From Pseudomonadota bacterium (GTDB lineage: Bacteria > Pseudomonadota > Gammaproteobacteria > Steroidobacterales > Steroidobacteraceae): a stretch of DNA of 64,000 nt. The notes beneath the pieces are model-generated. The model saw only the letters and a program-made list of their open reading frames with translations. It was not told the DNA's origin and did not search any database. A program made the translations under genes and the position numbers. Positions 15,231 through 25,213 of the stretch are shown here, piece by piece. The first letter of the stretch is position 1; each line of letters opens with the position of its first letter. Location of the stretch: positions 1 through 64,000 of the forward strand of contig JAKBWB010000003.1 of the NCBI GenBank assembly GCA_021843755.1, written 5' to 3'.

Positions 15231-16397
15231 ATGTTGTTCAACGACTGGATTCAACAGGGTCGCGAACTCGGGGCGAGCGACCTGCATCTGGAGTCCGGCT
15301 CGCCGCTGGTCGCACGGATTCGGGGTGATCTTGCCGCCGTCGGCGAGCCCATCCCGGCGCAGCGCATCATTCAGGCGGGCCAGGAGCTGCTCGGCGCCGA
15401 GGCCTGGTCACAGTTTCTCGCACGCGGCTCCGCCGATGCCTCGGTAGCGGCGGCCGGCATACGCTGCCGGATGAGCCTGTACCGCACGATCCGCGGCATC
15501 GCCGTCGCCGTGCGGCTGCTCATGCCCGCCGTGAACGACCTGCGCGCCTGCAACCTGCACCCGGACCTGGGCAAGCTCATCGGGGCCGGCAGCGGTCTCG
15601 CCGTGATCTGCGGCCCGACGGGCTGCGGCAAGTCGACGACGCTTGCGGCGCTGATCGAGGAGATCAATACATCGAGCGCCCGCAATATCATTACGCTCGA
15701 GAGTCCGCTCGAGTACGTCTTCACGAACCGCCGTTCCTTCATCCGCCAGCGCGAAATCCCGACGCACTCGCCGACTTTCGAGCAGGCCGTGACCGATGCG
15801 CTGCGCGAGAATCCCGACGTGCTCGTGATCAGCGAGATGCGCACCCCGGAAGTCATCCGGCTCACATTGAGCGCCGCGGAGACCGGGCACCTCGTCCTCG
15901 CCACGATGCATTCGGCGAGCTGCGCGGAAGCGCTGAGCCGGATCTGCATGTCCTTTCCCGCCGAGATCCAGGGCAGCATCCGCGCCCAGCTCGCCGATGT
16001 GCTCGTCGGGGTCGTGTGCCAGCGGCTCGATTTCGTCGCCGCACATCACCTGCGGGTGCCTCGCTGCGAGATACTGTTGGCGAGCACGGCCGCCAAGGGG
16101 ACGCTGCGCGCCGGCCAGTTCAGCCAGATCCCGAACGTGATCCTCTCCGGCGGCGAGGAGGGCATGTGGACCTTCGAGCGATACCAGCGCTGGATGGAGC
16201 AGAAGACGGACTGGGTGCAACCGGCGCTCACGCAATCCGCGCTCGCCGAACAGACCGTCAAGGTGGTCAATCTCACCCCGACACCCTCCGGCCCGCCACC
16301 CGCGCGCACCGCCCCGGAGCCGCAGGCGGAGATCTCCATCGACGAGGATGTGGACCTCAACGAACTCGCGCGTCAGATCGAGGAGCGGATGCCATGA
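15231..16397 (+). CDS. PilT/PilU-like secretion ATPase, solitary
   Basis: The 388-residue protein is a GspE/PilT-superfamily hexameric ATPase. The N-terminal PAS-like domain begins GASDLHLESGSP (14-25), as in PilT. Walker A is GPTGCGKST (128-136), the Asp-box region reads TLESPLEYVF, and the His box is HLVLATMHSASCAEAL. Walker B departs from the PilT consensus: VLVISEMRT (198-205) instead of VLVGEMRD, keeping the glutamate. The Asp box has Ser where PilT has Asp. The C-terminus has a proline-rich linker and an acidic tail. PilT proteins retract type IV pili, but no pilus gene is adjacent, so it may be an accessory motor or have another role. Confidence 0.8.
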   Translation: MLFNDWIQQGRELGASDLHLESGSPLVARIRGDLAAVGEPIPAQRIIQAGQELLGAEAWSQFLARGSADASVAAAGIRCRMSLYRTIRGIAVAVRLLMPAVNDLRACNLHPDLGKLIGAGSGLAVICGPTGCGKSTTLAALIEEINTSSARNIITLESPLEYVFTNRRSFIRQREIPTHSPTFEQAVTDALRENPDVLVISEMRTPEVIRLTLSAAETGHLVLATMHSASCAEALSRICMSFPAEIQGSIRAQLADVLVGVVCQRLDFVAAHHLRVPRCEILLASTAAKGTLRAGQFSQIPNVILSGGEEGMWTFERYQRWMEQKTDWVQPALTQSALAEQTVKVVNLTPTPSGPPPARTAPEPQAEISIDEDVDLNELARQIEERMP

Positions 16398-16499
16398 GGG
16401 GGTACCCGCGGCAATGTCGGCGCGGCTCGCACCGCTGAAGTCACCCGGGCACCGTGCGGCCCCGGTGCAACGACCGCGCCGTCGGTACCCGGGGAGCCG

Positions 16500-19043
16500 C
16501 TACGCCCTCATTTCGGGCGCAATGTCGTAGATGCTGCGCACTTCCAGCTTGCGGCGAAACTCGTACGGCATCATGGGCTTCTCGAGTGTGATCCGGATCT
16601 TGCCGGCCCGGCCCCGGCGAAGATCCACGAAATTATCCGAATAATCCGCGTCGGTATCCCTCATGTTGGCCCACACCCAGAGCGCGGGCACGTCGCTTTC
16701 GATCACCACGTCATACTTGCGCTCCCCGCCGCTGGCGTGAACGGTGAATTTCGGTCTTCTCAACCGCAACTCCTTGGGACGACCAAACAGCAGCGTGTTC
16801 CGCGCCGCCGTCATACCGTCGACCACCACCTCCACCCACACCAAGAGGTTGCCCGCTCCCCAAGCCTGCACCAGTGGCGAGAGATCCAGGGTTTCGGCCC
16901 GGCGGCTGACCCGAGCGGGTATGTCGATCCGGCGCATCCCACGGGACAGTTCCTCGCCCTCAGCATTCGTCACCCACCAATACAGCTCGCCGGCCACATC
17001 GTGCTGCCTGTCGCTGGTGACGTGTATCTCCGCCTGTCCGGTTCGGGCATCGGGCAAGCCACTCACCAGAATGGGCGCAAAGAAATGCCTGGCCTGGAAC
17101 AGCGCCGCCTTCCACCGCCGGCAGTAATCCACCACCGACCATGTCGTTCCCGGCCAGCAGTCGTTGAACTGCCAGATGACCGACGCCATCGAGTGCGGCA
17201 TGTCGCGCCGCCAGTGCTCCACGCCGTAGCGCAAAGCCCATGCTTGATTGATCTGTGACAGCCACAGCGTGTCGGCAAACTCCTCGGGCGCCTTGCCGAA
17301 ATCCTCCTCGATATAGTGCATGATGATGCCGATGCCGTGGCCGCTGCCATCGCGCTCGTGATAGCGCATCACCGGCGAATGGACGCTGTCGCGGTTGGCC
17401 GCGTCCGCAAACGCCCGGACCGTCTTCGGCACCGGCATCGCTTGCATGCCGAATTCGGTGACAAAGCCTTCGATCTTGCGATAAGACTCCACCGGCTGGT
17501 TGCCATGCCAGACGCCCCAGGTGTGGATATCACCACTACCGTAGGCGCCGCTGCCGACTTCGTAAAACGCTCCGGGCACCAGGCGGTGCACGATGCCGCC
17601 GATCACATCGCGAAAGATCTCGTAGTACCCCTTGAAGTACTCGATTTCGTTGTTGCCGCTCCAGATCACAATGGACGGATGGTTCCGACAGCGGAGGGTC
17701 TGTTGCTCGATTTCCGCCCGCAAATTCGCCATCCAGCGCGCGTCCTTCACCGGGTAGGCGGCGTTGGCGAACTTGAATTCGAACTGCAGCATTATGCCGA
17801 GCTGGTCGCAAAGATCGAACAGCTCGTCCTGCTCGTAATAACCACCGCCCCAGAGCCGAATGAAGTTGAAGTTGCACTCCGCGGCCTTGGTCATATACCA
17901 GCGGATGATGCTCGGCGTGACGCGCGTGGGCATGTTGTCGGCCGGAATCCAGTCCGCGCCCTTGACGAACACCGGCACCCCATTGACACGCACATGCATG
18001 GCGACGCCGTCTTTGGGCGCCAGGACCTCGACGTTGCGCAGACCGACGCGGCGGCTCATTCGAGCCATTTCGGCGCCCGTCGAGTCGAGCAATTGCGCCG
18101 TGACCGTGTAAAGGGGCTGGTCACCCATGCTGTTGGGCCACCACAGCGCCGGCTCCCGGACGATCGCTCGTAGTCTGGCCCGCCCGTTCTCCAGCGCGCC
18201 AACGGCATGCGTCACGGTTTTTCCGTCCAGCGTCACCCGCGCCCGGACTGCCGCCCCGGAAGTCCGGCCGACGGCGCTGACCTCAATGTCCAGAAGCACG
18301 CTGCCGTCCGCACGATGTTGCTGCAACACCCCAAGATCCGTGATGCGAGCGTCGTAGCCGATCACTTCGATCTTCTGCCAGATGCCCTGAGTCAACAGTG
18401 GCCGGCACCAGTCCCAACCCCACATGTACGGCGCCTTGCGCACCCATGAGCGCTCTTTCGGAAGGTCAACACCGGTCTGTTCCCGGTAGGCGGCTCGCTG
18501 CGCTGCCACGTAGGGCGCGAGCGTCTCCAGCCGGATGCACAGGTGATTCGTGCCCGGTCGCAGATGCGGCTTGATGTCGAAGGTCCACTTGCGGAACATG
18601 TTGTCGGTGCGTCCGATCTCGGCGCCGTTGAGCCACAGCGTCGCAAGCGTGTCGAGACCATGGCACACCAGCTCGACGTGCTTCTTGGCGCGGACCTCGG
18701 CGGGAACGGCAAAGGTGCGCTCGAAGAGCCAGTTCCGTTCCGCCACCCATTGGACCTTGCCGTTGTTCTCGCCATAATACGGATCGGGAATTTTCCTGGC
18801 CGCGAGCAGATTGGTGTAGGTACTGCCCGGAATCGTCGCCGGCGTCATGTCGGACTTGCCGTCTTCCTTCAGCGTCCACATCTGGCCGCCCAGATCGAGC
18901 GACAGCAGGTTGCCGGCTTCGATCGCGGCCACCACCGCACCCGGTCTGTCCAACGCCAATGCCAAGCCGACCCCGCCGGTGGCCTTGAGCATCTCGCGTC
19001 GTGTGAGATAGGGTGCCAGTTCCTCCAACATGAGTTTGCGCAT
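16500..19043 (-). CDS. Tat-exported GH2 beta-mannosidase
   Basis: The 847-residue enzyme belongs to glycoside hydrolase family 2 and resembles beta-mannosidases that remove non-reducing mannose from beta-mannosides. A twin-arginine signal is clear: TRREMLKATGG (14-24) and a hydrophobic stretch to about residue 40. Domains in order are an N-terminal jelly roll (WLFERTF, LNGAEIGRTDNMF), an Ig-like domain and a TIM barrel with acid/base Glu in SGNNEIE (E466) and nucleophile Glu in GFVTEFG (E530). The IRLWGGGYYE segment is also typical. A C-terminal beta domain follows. Start at 19043 gives the signal peptide; upstream extension is arginine-rich noise. It is alone, but the GH130-GT4 operon at 30115 also handles mannose-type sugars. 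Confidence 0.88.
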   Translation of the reverse strand: MRKLMLEELAPYLTRREMLKATGGVGLALALDRPGAVVAAIEAGNLLSLDLGGQMWTLKEDGKSDMTPATIPGSTYTNLLAARKIPDPYYGENNGKVQWVAERNWLFERTFAVPAEVRAKKHVELVCHGLDTLATLWLNGAEIGRTDNMFRKWTFDIKPHLRPGTNHLCIRLETLAPYVAAQRAAYREQTGVDLPKERSWVRKAPYMWGWDWCRPLLTQGIWQKIEVIGYDARITDLGVLQQHRADGSVLLDIEVSAVGRTSGAAVRARVTLDGKTVTHAVGALENGRARLRAIVREPALWWPNSMGDQPLYTVTAQLLDSTGAEMARMSRRVGLRNVEVLAPKDGVAMHVRVNGVPVFVKGADWIPADNMPTRVTPSIIRWYMTKAAECNFNFIRLWGGGYYEQDELFDLCDQLGIMLQFEFKFANAAYPVKDARWMANLRAEIEQQTLRCRNHPSIVIWSGNNEIEYFKGYYEIFRDVIGGIVHRLVPGAFYEVGSGAYGSGDIHTWGVWHGNQPVESYRKIEGFVTEFGMQAMPVPKTVRAFADAANRDSVHSPVMRYHERDGSGHGIGIIMHYIEEDFGKAPEEFADTLWLSQINQAWALRYGVEHWRRDMPHSMASVIWQFNDCWPGTTWSVVDYCRRWKAALFQARHFFAPILVSGLPDARTGQAEIHVTSDRQHDVAGELYWWVTNAEGEELSRGMRRIDIPARVSRRAETLDLSPLVQAWGAGNLLVWVEVVVDGMTAARNTLLFGRPKELRLRRPKFTVHASGGERKYDVVIESDVPALWVWANMRDTDADYSDNFVDLRRGRAGKIRITLEKPMMPYEFRRKLEVRSIYDIAPEMRA

Positions 19044-20138
19044 TGTTGTTCGCCTCGGTATCCAATGCCCCAATGGACCGACCGTGTCCCGGTCGGACAC
19101 GAAATCTGCCGGGAGAACTGCATGCCTGGCAGCGGCCCCCTGACCGGCACCTGCGGCGCTTCGCCATGAGGCTCCTCGCCCGCCGCAATCGCCGAGGCGC
19201 AGCCGGCGCATGACCGACCGCCGGCAAGCCGCGGGCACTGTCAGCTCTCCATCCGACAGATCATAGCGGTTCTGCAGGTCCCGCGTCTTGGACGCCGGTT
19301 GCGGCCGGCCTGCCGGCGCCGGTTTGCGCTCGCATGCGGACACTCGTGCCGCGGCCGCGACATCCGCCGGCCGCACGCCGCGACCTGCACTGGGAATCAG
19401 GCCACGAGCGCAGTTCAATGTTGTAGGCGACCGGCACGGGAACCGCATGTTGCCGGGCGACCGCGCGCAGCGTACGTCCGACCTGCCGCTCGACCCGATG
19501 GTCGGCTTTGAGCAAGCCCGTCGCGCCCTGCGCACCGGCCTCGCTCGCGAGCCTGACTGCCCGAGGTGCCGCCTCCATCTTCAGCAGCGGCCTCGCGCCG
19601 TTGGTCTTACCGCCGCCCCAACGCTGCCGAACCGGCCGGATCGCGCCCGCCGGGGGCGGCGGCACGTTGAAGCGGGCACCCGGCCCGAGCGCGTGCACCT
19701 GCCGGCGCACAAGCGCCGCGCACCGCCGGCGCACTGGATGACTTCGAAGACTCACGGCCGCTCCTGCCGGATATGCGGTTCGGCCTCGGCCTTCTCTGCG
19801 GTCCCGTTTTAGCTCGGACCGACAGCGCTGTCAATCAGCACCCTTGCGCAGATCCGTCAGACCGCAAGCCTCCTCCCCGGCCACGCGGCGCAGATCCTCG
19901 CCCAGCTCGCCGGGGTTGCGCCCGGTCGGGCCCGGCGGGCGACACAACATCCGCAAGCGGCCCTCGGACCTGTCGGGAAACACCCGGACCGCTCCGACTC
20001 GGTGCGCGGGCTGACCTGCCGCGATCGCGCATACAACGCGCCGGTGCGGCAACTACCGATTGCGCTCGATCGGCGTCATGGTGATTGATAAGGGCCCAGC
20101 ATCGCGGGAAATCCCCGCGACCTCTACGGGAGACGCCC
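19044..20138. other. Large intergenic region, no gene recognised
   Basis: About 1.1 kb between the divergent beta-mannosidase and BON genes. Frames on both strands (for instance 19261-19755 on the minus strand) have weakly natural segments such as VARQHAVPVPVAYNIEL but no start, signal or family match. They may be remnants of an older gene. Promoters for both divergent neighbours should be at the edges. Confidence 0.45.
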
Positions 20139-20795
20139 ATGAAAGCCGACGTCGACATCAAGCGCGATGTGGAAGCGGAGCTGCGCTTCAGACCCGATAT
20201 CGACGAACGGGACATCGCGGTCAAGGTCAATGAGTCGGTCGTGACACTGACCGGCTTCACACGCACCTTCCTCGACAAGCAGCGGGCCGAGGAAGCCGCC
20301 AAGCGCGTGGCCGGTGTTGCCGGAGTCGCCAACGACATCGAGGTTCGCCGGGGCGACGGCGAGGCGACCGTCGACCCGGAGATCACTCGGGCGGTCGTTC
20401 ACGCCATTCGCGCCGAGGTGCCATCCGCCAGCGACGACATCACGGTACTGGTGCACCGCGGCTATGTCACGCTCGAAGGCAAGGTGGAGTGGTACTACCT
20501 GAAGGAACTGGCCGAGAGCGCGGTCCGCCGGATCCGCGGGGTGACCGGCGTTACCAACTCGATGGTCGTCGAGCCGAGCGCCAAACCCCGCGAGATCAAA
20601 CAGCGCATCGAGGAAGCGTTCCGGCGCAGCGCGCAAGTCGACGCGAATCGGATCACCGTCGAGGCGCACGGCGGCGAAGTGACCTTGCGCGGGCGAGTGC
20701 CCACGTGGACCGAGTGCGATGAGGCGCAACATACCGCCTGGTCGGCTCCCGGCGTCACGCGGGTCAACAACGAGATCACTGTCGGCTCGATCTGA
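20139..20795 (+). CDS. Triple BON-domain protein
   Basis: The 218-residue protein consists of three BON domains of about 70 residues each, starting near residues 1, 75 and 148. Each has the pattern of a helix (DVEAELRFRPDID, ITRAVVHAIRAEV, IEEAFRRSAQVD), a strand V-T-L-x-G and a second helix ending with G-V-x-x-V-x-N-x-I/M. BON domains occur in OsmY and related proteins and bind phospholipid membranes. There is no signal peptide, so it may be cytoplasmic. The ATG at 20139 follows GGGAG. It is followed after only five bases by the acyl ligase-acyltransferase gene, which suggests a shared role at membranes or lipids. Confidence 0.88.
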   Translation: MKADVDIKRDVEAELRFRPDIDERDIAVKVNESVVTLTGFTRTFLDKQRAEEAAKRVAGVAGVANDIEVRRGDGEATVDPEITRAVVHAIRAEVPSASDDITVLVHRGYVTLEGKVEWYYLKELAESAVRRIRGVTGVTNSMVVEPSAKPREIKQRIEEAFRRSAQVDANRITVEAHGGEVTLRGRVPTWTECDEAQHTAWSAPGVTRVNNEITVGSI

Positions 20796-20800
20796 GAGCT

Positions 20801-23653
20801 GTGTCCGCCTCAGCGTCCGCCCCGGAGCCGATGCAGCGGGTCGTCGAGGATGCCGTCGGCACGCTCTTCCGGGAGCTGCATCACGCGCGCCCGCCGGCCC
20901 CTCTCGGCCCGCACAGCCGGCTGGATGCCGATCTCGGCTTCGACAGCCTGGTGCGCGCCGAGCTGCTCGCGCGGCTCGAGCGCCGGCTGAGCGTCGAACT
21001 CCGGACGGACACCCTCGCCTCGCTCGACACGATCGCCGATCTGGTGCGCGCCGTGAGCAGCGCCCCAAAGGCCCACGGGAGCGCCGGACGGACGGCATCG
21101 AGCGCCGCGGCCGCGGTGAGCCGGCTGGTCGACCCCGGGACGGACGGCCGGCCGGAATCGGCGGCAACACTGCTCGATGTGTTGGACTGGCGCGCCGCGC
21201 GGGATCCGCACGCCACACACGCGATCGTGCTCGGCGAGGACAGCCCGCAAGTCCTGAGCTACGCGCACTTGCGCGAGCGCGCGCAGGCCGTCGCGTCAGT
21301 ATTGCAGGGGCTCGGACTCGCCCGCGGATCGAGTGTCGCGCTGATGCTGCCGACTTCGGCCGACTATCTGCATGCGCTCTTCGGTGTGCTGCTCGCCGGC
21401 GCCGTCCCGGTCCCGCTCTATCCGCCCGTCCACCGCACCCAGCTCGAACAGCACGTACGCCGGCACGCCGAGATCCTGGCCAATGCCGACTCGCAGGTCC
21501 TGATCACGATTCGGGAGATCCGGCCGGTCGCGCGCCTGCTCAAATCGAGAACAACCGCGCTGCGCCACATCCTCTCCATGGCCGATCTCGCGCCGGGCGC
21601 CCAGGGGCCACCGCCCGAGCCGGACCGAAGCGGCGCGAACTCGGTGTCCGGCACATCCACCGCATTGCTGCAGTACACCTCCGGCAGCACCGGCTCGCCC
21701 AAAGGCGTCGTGCTCACGCACGCACAGTTGCTCGCGAACATTCGCGCGATGGGCGCGTCGATCGGGGCAACCGACCGCGACGTCTTCGTCAGCTGGCTGC
21801 CGCTCTACCACGACATGGGCCTGATCGGTGCGTGGCTCGCCTCGCTCTACTTCGGCTGCCTGCTGGTGTTGCTGCCGCCGACGGCGTTCCTGGCCAGACC
21901 GGCGCGCTGGCTGCGCACGCTCGCGGATTACCGCGCGACCCTGACCGCTGCGCCGAACTTCGCCTACGAGCTCGCGGCGCGGCGCCCGGCGGAACAAGAG
22001 CTGCAGGGTCTCGACCTCGCCTCCGTACGTGTCAGCTTCAATGGCGCCGAACCGGTACAGCCGGGAACGCTGGAGCGCTTCCGCGCCCGCTTTGCCCCCT
22101 ACGGCTTTCGCGCGCAGGTGATGACACCGGTGTACGGCCTTGCCGAGGCGGGTGTCGGGCTCACGTTCCCACCTCCCGGCCGCGGTCCGATCATCGATCG
22201 CATCGATCGGGAGCAGCTCGCGCGCCGCGGATTGGCGCGCCCGGTGCCCGCAGGCGCGCCGGATCCGGCGCTGTTCGTCTCGTGCGGCGCTCCCCTGCCC
22301 GGCTATCGACTGCGGGTCGTCGATGAGCGGGGCATCGAAGTCGGTGAGCGCATCGAGGGTGATCTTCAGTTCGCCGGACCGTCCGCCACGAACGGATACT
22401 TCCGCAATGTCGAGGCCACCGAACGTCTGCTCTGCGGCATGTGGCGCAACACCGGGGATCGGGCGTACCTCGCGGCCGGTGAGCTGTACGTCACCGGACG
22501 GGCCAAGGACATCGTCATCCGGCGTGGACGGCACATTTATCCGCAAGAGATCGAAAGCGCCGTGGGCGAACTGGCCGGTGCGCGCAGAGGCTGTGTCGTG
22601 GCATTCGGCACGCAGGACGAAGTGACGGGCACCGAGCGGCTGATCGTCGTCGCGGAGACCCGGCTGACCGATCCGCTGCGCCGGCTCGAGCTGAAGGCTC
22701 GCATCATCGAACGTGTCACCGCCGCCGCCGGCGAACCGGCCGACGAAATCGTCCTCGCCGCGCCCCATGCCGTGCTCAAGACCTCCAGCGGCAAGCTGCG
22801 CCGCGCGGCCACGCGCGACGCCTACCTCGATGGGACGCTCGGGCGCGCCGTGGGCACCCCGACTCTGCAAATGGCGCGGTTGCTCACCGAGAGCGTCCAA
22901 TTGACCGTGCGCCGCCGGGTCGACGCGGCGCTGCGCCTCGCATTCGGCATATACGCCTGGTCCCTCCTGCTCCCGACCGGCGCCGTGGCGGCGGGAGTGA
23001 CGCTGCTGCTGCGCAATCCCACCCGCATCTGGCGCCTCAATCACCAGGCAGCCCGGCTGCTCTGGCGCCTACTGCGCATGCCTGCCGCGGTAACGGACAC
23101 CGAGCGCGCCGGGCTGAGCACACCGCAACCGCACATCGTCGCGGTGAATCACGCCAGCTACGCCGACAGCCTGCTGATCGCCGCCCTGCTCGCGCAGCCC
23201 CACCGCTTCGTCGCCAAAGCCGAGCTCGCCCGCGTGCCGGTGCTGGGGCGTTACCTGCGCAAGCTGCGCACGCTGTTTGTCGATCGGTTCGAGCCTGGGC
23301 AGGGCGTAGCGGACATCGGTTTGATCCGCGAGGCGCTGCGCCGCGGCGACTGCGCCGTCGTGTTTCCCGAGGGCACCTTCACTTCCCAGACGGGACTGCG
23401 CGAGTTCCATCTCGGGGCGTTTCAGGCGGCGGCGGCCGAGCAAGTCCCGATCATCCCGCTCGCGCTGAAGGGCACCCGCTCGGTACTTCGGGACGGCCGG
23501 TGGCTGCCTCGCCGCGCGCCCATCGAAGCGGTGTTCGGCGCACCGCTCCTGCCACGCGCGGACGAGGATCGTTTCACGGCGGCCGTCCGCCTGCGCGAGG
23601 AGACGCGGGCTTTCATCCTGCAACACTGCGGCGAGCCGAGTTCGACGGCGTGA
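20801..23653 (+). CDS. ACP - acyl-AMP ligase - PlsC acyltransferase fusion
   Basis: The 950-residue protein is a three-part fusion. Residues 11-85 are an acyl-carrier-like domain with the phosphopantetheine motif DLGFDSL (Ser49). Residues about 120-690 form a fatty acyl-AMP ligase with YTSGSTGSPKGV (292-303), VYGLAEAG, TGDRAYL-like NTGDRAYL and GRAKDIVIRRGRHIYPQEIE. The last 230 residues are a PlsC-type acyltransferase with NHASYAD (H784, D789) and FPEGT (E857). A hydrophobic linker (about 700-750) could be a membrane segment. This suggests that a fatty acid is activated, loaded onto the carrier and passed to a lysolipid or alcohol. E. coli Aas has the opposite domain order and no attached carrier. 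Start is GTG at 20801, five bases after the BON gene. Confidence 0.85.
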   Translation: MSASASAPEPMQRVVEDAVGTLFRELHHARPPAPLGPHSRLDADLGFDSLVRAELLARLERRLSVELRTDTLASLDTIADLVRAVSSAPKAHGSAGRTASSAAAAVSRLVDPGTDGRPESAATLLDVLDWRAARDPHATHAIVLGEDSPQVLSYAHLRERAQAVASVLQGLGLARGSSVALMLPTSADYLHALFGVLLAGAVPVPLYPPVHRTQLEQHVRRHAEILANADSQVLITIREIRPVARLLKSRTTALRHILSMADLAPGAQGPPPEPDRSGANSVSGTSTALLQYTSGSTGSPKGVVLTHAQLLANIRAMGASIGATDRDVFVSWLPLYHDMGLIGAWLASLYFGCLLVLLPPTAFLARPARWLRTLADYRATLTAAPNFAYELAARRPAEQELQGLDLASVRVSFNGAEPVQPGTLERFRARFAPYGFRAQVMTPVYGLAEAGVGLTFPPPGRGPIIDRIDREQLARRGLARPVPAGAPDPALFVSCGAPLPGYRLRVVDERGIEVGERIEGDLQFAGPSATNGYFRNVEATERLLCGMWRNTGDRAYLAAGELYVTGRAKDIVIRRGRHIYPQEIESAVGELAGARRGCVVAFGTQDEVTGTERLIVVAETRLTDPLRRLELKARIIERVTAAAGEPADEIVLAAPHAVLKTSSGKLRRAATRDAYLDGTLGRAVGTPTLQMARLLTESVQLTVRRRVDAALRLAFGIYAWSLLLPTGAVAAGVTLLLRNPTRIWRLNHQAARLLWRLLRMPAAVTDTERAGLSTPQPHIVAVNHASYADSLLIAALLAQPHRFVAKAELARVPVLGRYLRKLRTLFVDRFEPGQGVADIGLIREALRRGDCAVVFPEGTFTSQTGLREFHLGAFQAAAAEQVPIIPLALKGTRSVLRDGRWLPRRAPIEAVFGAPLLPRADEDRFTAAVRLREETRAFILQHCGEPSSTA

Positions 23654-24142
23654 CGGCCCGCCACGTCCCGGGGCAGCCAGAGCCGCTAGATCATTCCCAG
23701 AGTCGACCCTGCGCCCGGCGGGTCCCGACAGCACGCGCCTCGCCCCGGTCCCTCGGGGCCTTCCATCCGGTTCGCACCTCTCGGCGGTCGGACTTGCCTC
23801 GCTCGGCTGGACCGAGCGGCGTCTCGGATCCGCGTTCATCGCATTGCCTAACGTTCCGGCCGCCCGGCGCCAGAGGCTTGCACCTGCCTGGGATTCTTAC
23901 CGCCGCGCAACCTGATGCACGTTCCGGGATTGATCGTACGAGGCGGCGGACATCCCGCTGCGCGGTGCTTTCCACCGCCGGGATCGCTCGCCTCCCGATT
24001 CGCTTCGGGGCGGCTGAGCGAGGCGATCTTCCGTGGCGATGCCGCGGCGCCCGAGCATCTCGAGCGGGGAGCCGCCGCGTGAGCCGTCGCCGACCGGGGC
24101 AACCCCTGGTCGCACGAGCACGGTGAGTCTAGGATCGAGGCC
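23654..24142. other. Intergenic, nothing recognised
   Basis: No frame in these 490 bases resembles a protein and no clear hairpin terminator was found by eye. It separates the lipid-related pair from the molybdoenzyme set and should contain the promoter of the latter. Confidence 0.45.
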
Positions 24143-25213
24143 ATGGAATCCGACCTCGGCCCTCTCTTACCGCTCTGGGAACGTGAGCGCTGCGCCGGAC
24201 GCCCCGTCGCGCTCGCCATCCTGACCCGGACACTCGGCTCGACCTATCAGCGCCCGGGCGCGCTGCTGTTGGTCAGTTCGCGCGGCGAGTACGCGGGACT
24301 GATCTCCGGCGGCTGTCTCGAGGGTGATCTCGCCGAGCACGCACGCGCAGTCATCGAATCCGGCCGGGCGCGAGCGATCGACTATGATCTGCGCGATCCG
24401 AATGACCTGGTCTGGGGGCTCGGCGCCGGCTGCGAGGGCGCGATGCACGTGCTGCTGGTGCGCGTCGGACCCGCCGAGCAGTGGGAACCCTTGAGCTGCC
24501 TCGCGCAGGCGTACGCCACGCACAGTCCGGCCGCGATCGGCCTGATTGCCGAGTCGGATGATCCCCAACTGCCCCTCGGCACCGTGTTCGGCGCGGGCAG
24601 GGCGCCGGAAGGGCTGTCGGATGCGGCGCGCGCGGCGCTCTCTGCGGCGCCGCGCGCCGAGCGGCCGGGCTGGCACACGGAGCCAGGGCGATATGCGCTG
24701 TTTCTGCTGCCGCTCGCCCTGCCCCCGCGCCTGCTGCTGCTCGGGGCCGGCCCCGATGCCGTGCCGCTGACGCGCATCGCCTGCGAACTGCACTGGAAGG
24801 TGACGGTGGCCGACCACCGGGGCGCCTTTGCAACCGCCGAGCGCTTCCCCTCGGCCCACCGGATCATTCAGACGCGCCCCGAGGCGCTCGACGCAACGCT
24901 GAGACTGTCGGAGTTCGAGGCGGCCGTCGTGATGAGTCATCAACTACAGGCGGATCGCGAATATCTCCGTGCGCTCGCGCGCAGCCCGGTGCCCTACGTC
25001 GGCCTGCTCGGTCCGCCGGCCCGCCGGGACCGGCTGCTCGCCGAACTCGCGGAGGACGGCGAGCGTCTGGCACAACGGCTGCACGCGCCCGTCGGCCTGA
25101 ACCTGGGAGGCCGCTCCCCCCAGGCCATCGCGGTGTCCGTCGTTGCCGAGATCCTGGCGCATCGGCATCGGTGCCTCGGTCAGGTGGAATTGCGCCGGCC
25201 GGCCGCCTCATGA
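24143..25213 (+). CDS. XdhC/CoxI-family molybdenum-enzyme maturation factor
   Basis: The 356-residue protein belongs to the XdhC/CoxI family. These proteins bind molybdenum cofactor, promote its sulfuration and hand it to xanthine-dehydrogenase-type enzymes. The N-terminal XdhC domain shows AILTRTLGSTYQRPGALLLVS, the signature SGGCLEGDL and VWGLGAGCEGAM. The C-terminal Rossmann-like domain has LLLLGAGPDAVPLTRIA, a region VADHRGAFATAERFP and PYVGLLGPPARRDRLL. The stop codon overlaps the ATG of the MocA-like gene. The whole set precedes iorA-iorB, whose product needs this cofactor. Confidence 0.88.
   Translation: MESDLGPLLPLWERERCAGRPVALAILTRTLGSTYQRPGALLLVSSRGEYAGLISGGCLEGDLAEHARAVIESGRARAIDYDLRDPNDLVWGLGAGCEGAMHVLLVRVGPAEQWEPLSCLAQAYATHSPAAIGLIAESDDPQLPLGTVFGAGRAPEGLSDAARAALSAAPRAERPGWHTEPGRYALFLLPLALPPRLLLLGAGPDAVPLTRIACELHWKVTVADHRGAFATAERFPSAHRIIQTRPEALDATLRLSEFEAAVVMSHQLQADREYLRALARSPVPYVGLLGPPARRDRLLAELAEDGERLAQRLHAPVGLNLGGRSPQAIAVSVVAEILAHRHRCLGQVELRRPAAS

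Noticed and set aside
19261-19755. 164-residue minus-strand frame upstream of the beta-mannosidase
   Set aside because: Weakly natural segments but no signal, motif or ribosome site.
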